Source: Candidatus Mediterraneibacter guildfordensis (GTDB taxonomy: Bacteria > Bacillota > Clostridia > Lachnospirales > Lachnospiraceae). From it: 64,000 nucleotides of DNA. The DNA lies in assembly GCA_019112735.1 (NCBI GenBank), contig DXIS01000030.1, positions 35,597 to 99,596 on the forward strand, given 5' to 3'. Below, in pieces: positions 34,079 through 42,122 of this stretch. The translations under genes and the position numbers were made by a program. The notes under the pieces are model-generated. The model did no database searches. It had not been told where the DNA came from and saw only the letters and a program-made list of their open reading frames with translations. Within the stretch, counting starts at the first letter, position 1; each line of letters starts with the position of its first letter.

Positions 34079-35090
34079 TTTTAATTATGAACTGCCACAG
34101 GAGCTGATCGCCCAGGATCCTCTGGAGGACCGCTCTTCATCGAGGCTGATGGTTCTTGATAAAGAGACCGGGAAAGTGGAGCATCATGTTTTTATAGAAA
34201 TCATAGATTACCTCAATCCGGGAGACTGTCTGGTCATTAATGACACGAAAGTGATTCCGGCAAGGCTCATCGGGGCAAAGGAAGAAACCGGGGCGAAGAT
34301 CGAAGTGCTGCTTTTAAAGAGAGGAGCGGACGACGTCTGGGAGACGCTGGTGAAGCCGGGACGCAAAGCGAAGCCCGGGACCAGGATCAGCTTCGGGGAC
34401 GGTCTGCTCGTGGGCGAAGTGGTGGATATCGTGGACGAGGGAAACCGTCTGATCCATTTTGAGTATGAAGGGATCTTCGAGGAGATCCTGGACCAGCTGG
34501 GGCAGATGCCGCTTCCGCCTTACATTACCCATCAGCTGAAAGACAAAGACCGGTACAATACCGTTTATGCAGAACATTCCGGATCGGCGGCGGCACCGAC
34601 GGCCGGTCTGCATTTCACGCCGGAACTGCTCCGGGAGATCGAGGCAAAGGGTGTGGATATCGCACGGGTGACGCTTCATGTTGGGCTTGGGACATTCCGC
34701 CCGGTGAAGGTGGATGATGTGGAGAATCACCATATGCATTCGGAGTTCTACATGATAAGCGAAGAAGCCGCAGAGAAGATCAACCGGGCGAAAGACGGTC
34801 CGGGTCGGGTCATCTGCGTGGGGACGACGAGCTGCCGTACGGTTGAGTCCGCGGCGGATGAGGACGGGCATCTGAGGGCCTGCAGCGGATGGACGGAAAT
34901 CTTCATCTATCCGGGATACCGGTTTAAGACGCTGGATTGCCTGATCACCAATTTCCATCTGCCGGAATCTACGCTGATCATGCTGGTGTCCGCGCTGGCC
35001 GGGAAAGAACACGTGCTGGCGGCGTATGAAGAAGCCGTGCGAGAGCGGTACAGATTCTTCAGCTTCGGGGATGCGATGTTTATTAAATAG
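34065..35090 (+). CDS. queA: S-adenosylmethionine:tRNA ribosyltransferase-isomerase
   Basis: 341 residues from the ATG at 34065 (AAAGGAAG is well placed; the track extension runs back inside the YihY gene). QueA motifs: [42 protein letters not shown] and [11 protein letters not shown]. It transfers the ribosyl part of SAM to preQ1 in tRNA to make epoxyqueuosine. No other queuosine gene is nearby. It converges with the LysR gene, overlapping by 8 bases. Confidence 0.95.
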   Translation: MKTSDFNYELPQELIAQDPLEDRSSSRLMVLDKETGKVEHHVFIEIIDYLNPGDCLVINDTKVIPARLIGAKEETGAKIEVLLLKRGADDVWETLVKPGRKAKPGTRISFGDGLLVGEVVDIVDEGNRLIHFEYEGIFEEILDQLGQMPLPPYITHQLKDKDRYNTVYAEHSGSAAAPTAGLHFTPELLREIEAKGVDIARVTLHVGLGTFRPVKVDDVENHHMHSEFYMISEEAAEKINRAKDGPGRVICVGTTSCRTVESAADEDGHLRACSGWTEIFIYPGYRFKTLDCLITNFHLPESTLIMLVSALAGKEHVLAAYEEAVRERYRFFSFGDAMFIK

Positions 35091-35898
35091 TGATGCGTCT
35101 TTTCAGCCGGATGACATGATACATCACATCCGCTTCGGCATCATCTACGGGGATGATCTCGCGGCCTTCCAGTACATCATAAAGGTCTGTGGCCAGATTG
35201 GTGGTAAAGCAGGGAAGGGTGGAGCTGCGGATGAGTTCCCGGAATTCGTAGTCGTCCTGCTGTACGAGAAAGCGGGAGGCGGGCATTTTCTGCCGGCACA
35301 TCTCATTCCAGAATCCAATCTCGGAGCGAAGCAGGAAATTAAATCCATTAAGCATTTCAAATGTAACAAGACTGTGTCCGGACAGGGCATGGTCTTTTGT
35401 TACGCAGATCGAAAGGGATTCCCGTAAGAACGGCGTACAATCAAGAGTGTCATCCTTTGTGAAAAAGGGAAGGATGCCGATCTGGCAGGCGCCGTTCTTT
35501 ACATTTTGGATGATGTCGGGGAGCGGGACAAGCTTGGAGGATATGGTCTGTTCAGGATATTTTTCCGCCAGCCTGGGCAGCAGCGTCCACAGCGGTGCAG
35601 GGGCACAGGACTCGACGGCGATTGTATGGAGTTTCCGGTCATAGGAACGAACCTGCTCTATGGCATTCCGTGCATCGGCCAGGAGCTGTCTTGCATATGC
35701 CACGGCTTTTTGTCCGGTTTCGTTCAGTGTGATGCGATTCTTCCCGCGGATGAAAAGGGGGACTCCGAACGTTTCTTCTATGTGCTGCATGGTCCGCGTG
35801 AGTGTGGGCTGTGAGATATGCAGGGCGTCAGCGGTTTTCGAGAGTGTGCCAAGATCTGCAAATGTTGTAAGCTGTTCCAGTTCGTTAAGGTCGAGCAT
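35083..35898 (-). CDS. LysR-family transcriptional regulator
   Basis: 271 residues. The N-terminal winged helix ([43 protein letters not shown]) is followed by a substrate-binding domain. It is somewhat shorter than the usual 290-300 residues. Transcribed divergently from the aldo/keto reductase gene 165 bases away, which it probably controls. GGAGATC precedes the ATG. Confidence 0.9.
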   Translation of the reverse strand: MLDLNELEQLTTFADLGTLSKTADALHISQPTLTRTMQHIEETFGVPLFIRGKNRITLNETGQKAVAYARQLLADARNAIEQVRSYDRKLHTIAVESCAPAPLWTLLPRLAEKYPEQTISSKLVPLPDIIQNVKNGACQIGILPFFTKDDTLDCTPFLRESLSICVTKDHALSGHSLVTFEMLNGFNFLLRSEIGFWNEMCRQKMPASRFLVQQDDYEFRELIRSSTLPCFTTNLATDLYDVLEGREIIPVDDAEADVMYHVIRLKRRITI

Positions 35899-36063
35899 GA
35901 AGGATCTCCTTTCGTTTATTATTCATTTTATGAAATCTATATTCCGATATTTCTATTGTACATTTCATTATAATATTTGTAAACTTTAAGTGGAAAGAAG
36001 AATTGAAGAAAGCGCTTGATTCAAAAAGATTTCATTAGATGAATAAAGAGGAGGACGAACATA

Positions 36064-36903
36064 ATGGAATATGTGACGCTGAATAATGGAGTGAAGATGC
36101 CGATCCTCGGATATGGCGTATATCAGACGCCGCCGGAGGAGACGGAGCGCTGTGTCCTGGAAGCGCTTGAGACGGGATACCGCAGCATCGATACCGCACA
36201 GGCGTATTATAATGAAGAAGGAGTGGGAAACGCACTGGCGAAATGCGGGATCCAAAGGGAGGAAATATTCATCACGACGAAAGTCTGGATTTCCAATGCC
36301 GGATATGAGAAAGCAAAAGAATCAATCGAGGAATCCCTGAGAAAACTTCAGACGGATTATGTGGATCTGCTTCTGATCCATCAGCCGTTCGGCGATTATT
36401 ACGGGACCTACCGCGCGATGGAAGAGGCATATAAGGAGGGAAAGGCGCGTGCGCTCGGCGTGTCGAATTTCTACCCGGACCGGTATCTGGATCTGTTCCA
36501 TTTCGCTGAGATCAAACCGGCGGTCAACCAGGTGGAGACCCATGTATTCCAACAGCAGAAGACGGCGCGGAAATATATGGAGAAATACGGCACCCAGGTC
36601 ATGTCATGGGGGCCGTTTGCCGAGGGCAAGAACGATTATTTCCAGAATCCGGTGCTGAAAGAGATCGGGGATAAGCATGGAAAATCCGTGGCACAGACGG
36701 CGCTCCGGTTCCTGATCCAGAACGGGGTGATCGTGATACCGAAATCCGTGCATAAGAGCCGGATGGAAGAGAATTTCAATGTATTTGATTTCACCCTGAC
36801 GGAAGAGGAGATGAAGCGTATCGAAGCGCTGGATACGGGAGAAAGCCTGTTCTTCTCTCACTATGATCCGGAAACTGTGGAGTGGTTTATGAGTCTTCTG
36901 TAA
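36064..36903 (+). CDS. Aldo/keto reductase
   Basis: 279 residues, full length for the AKR5-like bacterial group. The catalytic tetrad is readable: Asp and Tyr in SIDTAQAYYNEEGVG, Lys in FITTKVW, His in LLLIHQPFGD. The C-terminal NADPH-binding region is IPKSVHKSRMEEN. It reduces aldehydes or ketones; the physiological substrate is unknown. GGAGGACG precedes the ATG, and the divergent LysR gene is its likely regulator. Confidence 0.93.
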   Translation: MEYVTLNNGVKMPILGYGVYQTPPEETERCVLEALETGYRSIDTAQAYYNEEGVGNALAKCGIQREEIFITTKVWISNAGYEKAKESIEESLRKLQTDYVDLLLIHQPFGDYYGTYRAMEEAYKEGKARALGVSNFYPDRYLDLFHFAEIKPAVNQVETHVFQQQKTARKYMEKYGTQVMSWGPFAEGKNDYFQNPVLKEIGDKHGKSVAQTALRFLIQNGVIVIPKSVHKSRMEENFNVFDFTLTEEEMKRIEALDTGESLFFSHYDPETVEWFMSLL

Positions 36904-36942
36904 TAAAGGAATTATGCGGGAATAGAATCGTAAATAATAAAC

Positions 36943-36977
36943 GCGGGATGTCACACAGGTGTGGCATCTCTTTTTTA
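36943..36977 (+). terminator. Terminator after the aldo/keto reductase gene
   Basis: GATGTCACAC, short loop, GTGTGGCATC form a stem with one G-U-type change, followed by TCTTTTTT. Confidence 0.8.
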
Positions 36978-37004
36978 GAATGCTTCTCGATTTTTACAAA
37001 ATAA

Positions 37005-37052
37005 TACTAAAATATAGTAGTAAACTATTAAAATAATACTTGAATTTAGTAT
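37005..37052 (+). promoter_or_regulatory. Two candidate operators upstream of the HipA-like cassette
   Basis: TACTAaaataTAGTA (37005-37019) and ATACTtgaatttAGTAT (37036-37052) are related inverted repeats whose centres are 32 bases apart, about three helical turns. They lie in an AT-rich region before the first cassette gene, as expected for cooperative autorepression by the cassette's HTH proteins. Confidence 0.5.
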
Positions 37053-37110
37053 AAAATGTGATAATCTATAGAAAAGAAGGCTTAGAACCGGAAAATCGGG
37101 AGGCGGGATC

Positions 37111-37650
37111 ATGGAATTTGCTTTACAGAAAACATTATATGCTCCGGAAGTGAAGAATATTCGGAAAAATCTGAATATGAAGCAGAAAGAGCTGGCTGTA
37201 CTGCTGAATGTTTCCGTTAAGACAGTGGAACACTGGGAAAGCAGCGGGGGCAGTGTATCCGGCGCCGCTGCAGCGTTGCTCTGCATCCTGCGGGAGCGCC
37301 CCTGGCTTCCGGAAGAACTGGAGATCCCGGAAAAGAAGTTTCCGCTGCGCCTCAGATATCTGAACGGGGACCGGCTGTGTACAATCATCGATGTAAATGA
37401 CAGAGAGCAGCGGGTGAAAATTAAAAACTATGTAACGGATCCGCTGTACCGTGCATTCGGGAGGAATGAACATCCTTCGTACAAGGATTATGAAGAATTC
37501 CTGGAGTCGAGATGTTTTCCGCGGACGCGGGACAAGATGAAGATCATACTGGAAGAACTGAACCTTCCGTTCTATGATCCGTTTCTGATCATACAGAAAA
37601 CGGAAGGGAAGATGGCGGAAGATGATTTCCGGATTGAGATTGAGAGGTGA
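37111..37650 (+). CDS. HTH protein with a HipS/HipA-N-like C-terminal part
   Basis: 179 residues. Residues about 8-60 are a Cro/C1-type HTH (VKNIRKNLNMKQKELAVLLNVSVKTVEHWESSG). The rest (about 75-179) reads RLRYLNGDRLCTIIDVND, then EFLESRCFPRTRDKMKIILEELNL and MAEDDFRIEI. This resembles the small N-terminal subdomain of HipA kinases (FFxNLLPEGxxR...), which in HipBST systems is the separate protein HipS. That match is my inference; no HTH-HipS fusion is known to me with certainty. It is followed within 5 bases by the kinase-like gene. Confidence 0.65.
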   Translation: MEFALQKTLYAPEVKNIRKNLNMKQKELAVLLNVSVKTVEHWESSGGSVSGAAAALLCILRERPWLPEELEIPEKKFPLRLRYLNGDRLCTIIDVNDREQRVKIKNYVTDPLYRAFGRNEHPSYKDYEEFLESRCFPRTRDKMKIILEELNLPFYDPFLIIQKTEGKMAEDDFRIEIER

Positions 37651-37655
37651 AGAGG

Positions 37656-38465
37656 ATGGTCAGACTGGAAGAAAATGAGTTGAGAACTGCCGCCCATCAG
37701 TCCTCAAAAGGAAATCAGATGAAATGGGAATCAGACGGCGTATGGTACAAAGCAGACTATACGGGATATGAAGGTCTGGCGGAGTATATGGTTTCCGGAC
37801 TTCTGAAACATTCAAATATGAATGAAGAAGAGTATATCCTGTATCAGACAGAGGAGATTGGTTATAAGAAAGCATTGTACAGGGGATGCCGGAGCGGGAA
37901 CTTTCTACCGGATGGCTGGCAGCTTATTACGCTTGAGAGGCTGTTTCAGAATCTGCACGGGCAGAGTCTGTATATGAGCATTTTCAGAATACAGGGCACA
38001 AAGGAGAGGGCGCGTTTCCTGACAGAGCAGGTAGAACAGATGACAGGTCTTGAAAATTTTGGCGTATATCTCAGCCGTCTGCTGACAATCGACGCGCTGT
38101 TCCTTAATGAAGACAGACACATGCACAATATCGCTGTGCTGCGCGACGGAACCGGCGGGTATCATTATTGTCCGGTTTTTGATAACGGGTGCGCGCTTCT
38201 GTCCGATACTCAGATGGATTATCCGATGGGAGAGGATATAATTGATCTCATCCCGCAGGTCAGATCGAAAACACTGTGCAGTGATTTCATGGAACAGCTG
38301 GAGACAGTGGAAACATTGTATGGGCAGTCATTAAAGTTTTCATACGATGAACATGATATTGAAATATTGATGGAGAAAGAACCATATTATCCGAAAGATA
38401 TAAAGATGCGGGTGCGCGATATCCTGCTTCAGCAGCGGCGCACGTACCGGTATCTGTTTCGGTAA
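37656..38465 (+). CDS. HipA-like kinase lacking the N-terminal subdomain (HipT-like)
   Basis: 269 residues. The kinase core is visible as LTIDALFLNEDRHMHNIAVL (catalytic Asp and metal-binding Asn of the DRHxxN type, about residue 150) and YCPVFDNGCALL (DFG-like Asp, about 175). A HipA N-terminal subdomain is missing; the preceding gene appears to supply a similar segment. The ATG at 37656 is favoured because AGAGG is 9 bases upstream, while the track GTG at 37647 abuts it. Homologues phosphorylate aminoacyl-tRNA synthetases and stop growth. AT-richer than its surroundings. Confidence 0.75.
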   Translation: MVRLEENELRTAAHQSSKGNQMKWESDGVWYKADYTGYEGLAEYMVSGLLKHSNMNEEEYILYQTEEIGYKKALYRGCRSGNFLPDGWQLITLERLFQNLHGQSLYMSIFRIQGTKERARFLTEQVEQMTGLENFGVYLSRLLTIDALFLNEDRHMHNIAVLRDGTGGYHYCPVFDNGCALLSDTQMDYPMGEDIIDLIPQVRSKTLCSDFMEQLETVETLYGQSLKFSYDEHDIEILMEKEPYYPKDIKMRVRDILLQQRRTYRYLFR

Positions 38466-38467
38466 CT

Positions 38468-38487
38468 ATAGATAATATATTATCTAT
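38468..38487. promoter_or_regulatory. Perfect 20-base palindrome covering the start of the HipB-like gene
   Basis: ATAGATAATATATTATCTAT is fully symmetric and its last two bases are the first two of the ATG at 38486. It sits directly after the kinase stop codon. It is a strong candidate operator for one of the HTH proteins and could also hold a -10 element for an internal promoter. No ribosome binding site is seen for the ATG. Confidence 0.7.
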
Positions 38488-38797
38488 GATTGATTTAAGT
38501 ATCTTATCCAAAACACCTAAAGAAATCGATAAACTGATCGCTGCCCGGATCCGTAATATCCGTCGGCGGAGAAAGATTTCACAGAAAAGACTGAGCGAGA
38601 AGTCGGGAGTAAGCCTGGGATCTGTGAAGCGGTTTGAGAGCAGCGGTGAGATTTCCCTGATCTCACTGACCAAGATTGCGATCGCGCTGGATATTGAAAA
38701 TGAACTGGAAGGACTGTTTGAACATGTTCCGTTCCTGTCGATCGAGGAGCTTATTAACGAGGAAGCCGAAAGAGAGAAAAAGTTAAATGCTCTGTGA
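38486..38797 (+). CDS. HTH transcriptional regulator, HipB-like antitoxin
   Basis: 103 residues with an XRE/HipB helix-turn-helix: IRNIRRRRKISQKRLSEKSGVSLGSVKRFESSGEISLISLTKIAIAL. It is the third gene of the HipA-like cassette and probably its DNA-binding antitoxin. The start codon lies in a palindrome and lacks a Shine-Dalgarno sequence, so translation may be leaderless or start later. It converges with the LysR gene, overlapping by 15 bases. Confidence 0.75.
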   Translation: MIDLSILSKTPKEIDKLIAARIRNIRRRRKISQKRLSEKSGVSLGSVKRFESSGEISLISLTKIAIALDIENELEGLFEHVPFLSIEELINEEAEREKKLNAL

Positions 38798-39661
38798 CTT
38801 GATATATTCCCCCAGCAGACTGACGAACCGTTTCAGCGCCGGCATGTCCTGGTCATACCGGTAATACACGCCGAAGGAGATCTTCGGCAGATCCGTAATG
38901 GGGATATAGCAGAGATCCCTGTCCCGTGCGGGAATGATATCGGGGTACAGCGTGTACCCCAGCTGCGCCTTTGCGAGAGCGAAGGCGCTTTCTGTATTTT
39001 CGGCAAAATACCGCCCCTCCGGGCGCAGTCCGCCGAGGATGCGGGTCTGGGCTGTGAAGACCGCGTCCGGGATCTGGCGGGGTGAACAGGCGATGAATTT
39101 CCCGTTCAGCTGCGAAGCGGTAAGCGTACTGTGGGCGGCCAGCGGATGCTCCGGGGCGCAGACGCATGCCAGCGGGACACAGCACAGCTCCCGGAAGAAG
39201 AGGGGGGATGTTTTCTGCTCCAGCTTTACGCTCAGGGCCGCATGCACCTGTTCATTCTCGATGAGCCCCATGAGGGAGGGGAAGGGGATCATCCGGATGT
39301 CCGGCCGCAGCAGCGGGTATTCTCCGGCCAGATCATGGAGGACAGGCGGGAGCAGGCTCAGTTCCATGTGATTGTGGCAGCCGAGGACAAGGGTGATGTA
39401 CTGTTCCCGGTTTCCCAGACGCTCTTTCGCGGACAGGGCGGTTTTCAGGATGAGCTGGGCGTCCCCAAGGAACTGGACGCCCTCGCGGGTCAGGGTCACC
39501 GTCTTGCTGGTCCTGAGGAACAGCTTTGTCCCCAGTTCCTTTTCCAGCGCCTGGATCTGGTGGGTGACTGCCGGCTGGGTGATCTTCAGCACCTGGGACG
39601 CTTTTGAAAAATTCAGATATTCTGCTACAGTGACAAAACATTCCAGCTGTACGGTGTTCAT
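38783..39661 (-). CDS. LysR-family transcriptional regulator
   Basis: 292 residues. Begins MNTVQLECFVTVAEYLNFSKASQVLKITQPAVTHQIQALEKELGTKLFLR, a textbook LysR winged helix, followed by a full effector domain. It lies divergent from the second MarR-exporter operon, with 218 bases between. The target cannot be deduced: the neighbours already have a MarR regulator. Confidence 0.92.
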   Translation of the reverse strand: MNTVQLECFVTVAEYLNFSKASQVLKITQPAVTHQIQALEKELGTKLFLRTSKTVTLTREGVQFLGDAQLILKTALSAKERLGNREQYITLVLGCHNHMELSLLPPVLHDLAGEYPLLRPDIRMIPFPSLMGLIENEQVHAALSVKLEQKTSPLFFRELCCVPLACVCAPEHPLAAHSTLTASQLNGKFIACSPRQIPDAVFTAQTRILGGLRPEGRYFAENTESAFALAKAQLGYTLYPDIIPARDRDLCYIPITDLPKISFGVYYRYDQDMPALKRFVSLLGEYIKSQSI

Positions 39662-39879
39662 GGGGACTCCCCTTTCTTTTTTATTTTACATTTCTTTACT
39701 GAATCCAAAATAACATGATATAAAAATATAATCAATATCTATAAATAATATTTATTGATAATAATAATTTTGAATTTCACATTCATGATTTTCTGAGCTA
39801 AAATCTCTAATGGACAGAAGATAAGGGAGCGAACTGTCTGCGTATGAACAGTCCGTTCTGACAGGAGGTGAAGGTACGG

Positions 39880-40389
39880 ATGGAAGAGGATTTCAGGGCG
39901 GAAGACCTGCTTTTTATGATGAAGAAGATCAGCCTTGATCTGGCGGCGCAGATGGACCAGTGCCTGAAGAATCATGAGATGACCGGAGTCCAGGTCTATT
40001 TTCTTGTCTACATACTGCGGCACCATCCGAAGGGGACTTACCTGACGGAGCTGTGCCGGGAGATCGGCGTATCGAAGGCGACGCTTTCCGCGCTGATCAA
40101 ACGAATGAGAGAAAAAGAGTATCTGTATTTTCTTGAGGATCCGGGCGATGTCCGGAAGAAGAAAGTCCTCCCGACGGCGAAGCTGATCGCCGGGGGAAAT
40201 GAATTCCTCCGGAAGGCGGAACAAATGGAGGCTGAAATCTGCAGCGCGCTCGACGCGGATGAGCGCCGGAAGCTGTGGGACCTTGAGAAGAAGCTGATCG
40301 GCCGGTTCGCGGCCATGGAGGAGAACGAAAAAGACAGACAGGAGGTATATAACCGTGAGAAAAGTATTACAGCAGCTGGGGCAGTATAA
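39880..40389 (+). CDS. MarR-family transcriptional regulator
   Basis: 169 residues from the ATG at 39880; AGGAGGTGA at 39861-39870 is correctly spaced, whereas the track GTG lies within it. MarR winged helix: THLTELCREIGVSKATLSALIKRMREKEYLYFLEDPGDVRKKKV (wording from the translated frame, TYLTEL). It overlaps the first exporter gene by 35 bases. Layout is the same as the 4.6-9.1 kb operon: MarR, degenerate half, canonical half. Confidence 0.88.
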   Translation: MEEDFRAEDLLFMMKKISLDLAAQMDQCLKNHEMTGVQVYFLVYILRHHPKGTYLTELCREIGVSKATLSALIKRMREKEYLYFLEDPGDVRKKKVLPTAKLIAGGNEFLRKAEQMEAEICSALDADERRKLWDLEKKLIGRFAAMEENEKDRQEVYNREKSITAAGAV

Positions 40390-42094
40390 GCGTGATACGT
40401 TCCGGTGCATCGGGCTCACCGCCCTGGAGGTGGTCTTCGAGATCCTGATGCCGTTTATCACTGCCATTATCATTGACCGGGGACTGGAACCGGGCGATCT
40501 GTCGGTGGTCTACCGCTACGGGGCGCTGATGGTCGTCATGGCGTTCTTAAGCCTGTGCTTCGGCGCCTTTGCCGGGAAGAATGCGGCAAGCGCGGCGTCC
40601 GGCCTTTCGGCAAATCTGCGTGAGGCGATCTACGCCAACATCCAGACCTTTTCATTTTCAAATATCGATAAATTCAGCGTGCCGGGTCTTGTCACCCGTA
40701 TGACGACAGATATCACCAACGTGCAGAATGCCTTCATGATGGTGATCCGTGTGGCGGTCCGGGCGCCGCTGAACCTGATCTTCAGTTTTACCATGTGCCT
40801 TATCATCAACCGGCACTTAAGCGGCATGTTCCTGATCGCCGTGGTCTTCCTGGTGATCGTCATTGGTTCGATCATGGCCGTTACTCTGAAGATCTTCCGC
40901 CAGGTATTCCGCAGATACGATGACCTGAACGCCAGCGTCCAGGAAAATGTCACCGCAATCCGCGTGGTCAAGGCGTTCGTCCGTGAGGATTATGAGAACG
41001 TGAAGTTTTCAAAAGCGTCCAAAATGCTCTACGACCTGTCCGTAAAGGCGGAGGGCCTGCTGGCCTTTAACAACCCGGCGATGATGGTTGCGGTTTATTT
41101 CTGCATCATTTCCGTATCCTGGTTCGGCGCGCAGTTCATCGTGGGCGGCTCCCTTACGACCGGAGACCTGACCAGCCTGTTCAGCTATATCATGGCGCTT
41201 CTGATGAGCCTGATGATGCTTTCTATGGTAGTCGTTATGATCAGTATGTCCATGGCCAGCATCCGGCGTATCAGCGAAGTGCTGAATGAGGAAGCGGACC
41301 TGACTGACCCGGAGAACCCGGTGATGGAAGTAGCGGACGGAAGCATAGATTTCAACGATGTGAATTTCTCCTACAAACACGGCAGCGGCAAGAATTCCCT
41401 GTCTGACATCGACCTGCATATTAAGAGCGGCGAGACCATCGGCGTGATCGGCGGGACCGGCTCGGGCAAGAGCACCCTGGTCAATCTGATCTGCCGCCTC
41501 TATGACGTGGATGGCGGTTCGGTCTGCGTGGGCGGCGTGGACGTCCGGAAGTACGATACGGAAGTCCTGAGAAACCAGGTGTCCGTCGTGCTCCAGAAGA
41601 ACACTCTTTTCTCCGGCACGATCCTTGACAACCTGCGCTGGGGCAATCCGGACGCGACAAGGGAAGAGTGCATCGAGGCATGCAGGGCTGCCTGTGCAGA
41701 TGAGTTTATCGACCGGATGCCGGCCGGGTACGACACGGTGATCGCCCGGGGCGGCGCCAATGTATCCGGCGGCCAGAAGCAGCGTCTGTGCATCGCCCGG
41801 GCGCTCCTGAAGAAGCCGAAAGTCCTGATCCTCGATGATTCCACCAGTGCGGTGGACACATCCACGGATGCGAACATCCGGGCGGCGTTCGCGAAGAAGA
41901 TCCCGGGCACAACGAAGATCATCATCGCCCAGCGGATCTCCAGCGTCCAGTCCGCGGACCGGATCCTTGTGCTGGACAACGGCCGGATCAATGCATTTGA
42001 CACCCACGACAATCTGTTGAAGACCAATGCCATCTATCAGGAGATCTACACATCCCAGTTAGAGGGAAGCGGCGACTTCGACCAGCCGGCGTAA
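40355..42094 (+). CDS. ABC exporter, half-transporter A with degenerate NBD
   Basis: 579 residues from a GTG with AGGAGG 9 bases upstream. Six-helix exporter domain, then Walker A (GGTGSGKST), signature NVSGGQKQR, Walker B VLILDDSTSA with Asp in place of the catalytic Glu, and switch region IIAQRISS with Gln in place of His. It is the degenerate half of a heterodimer. Unlike the homologue at 5063 it has no extracellular insert. The preceding MarR gene overlaps it. Confidence 0.92.
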   Translation: MRKVLQQLGQYKRDTFRCIGLTALEVVFEILMPFITAIIIDRGLEPGDLSVVYRYGALMVVMAFLSLCFGAFAGKNAASAASGLSANLREAIYANIQTFSFSNIDKFSVPGLVTRMTTDITNVQNAFMMVIRVAVRAPLNLIFSFTMCLIINRHLSGMFLIAVVFLVIVIGSIMAVTLKIFRQVFRRYDDLNASVQENVTAIRVVKAFVREDYENVKFSKASKMLYDLSVKAEGLLAFNNPAMMVAVYFCIISVSWFGAQFIVGGSLTTGDLTSLFSYIMALLMSLMMLSMVVVMISMSMASIRRISEVLNEEADLTDPENPVMEVADGSIDFNDVNFSYKHGSGKNSLSDIDLHIKSGETIGVIGGTGSGKSTLVNLICRLYDVDGGSVCVGGVDVRKYDTEVLRNQVSVVLQKNTLFSGTILDNLRWGNPDATREECIEACRAACADEFIDRMPAGYDTVIARGGANVSGGQKQRLCIARALLKKPKVLILDDSTSAVDTSTDANIRAAFAKKIPGTTKIIIAQRISSVQSADRILVLDNGRINAFDTHDNLLKTNAIYQEIYTSQLEGSGDFDQPA

Positions 42095-42122
42095 GAGTCT
42101 TGGAAAGGAGAGATACGGATCT

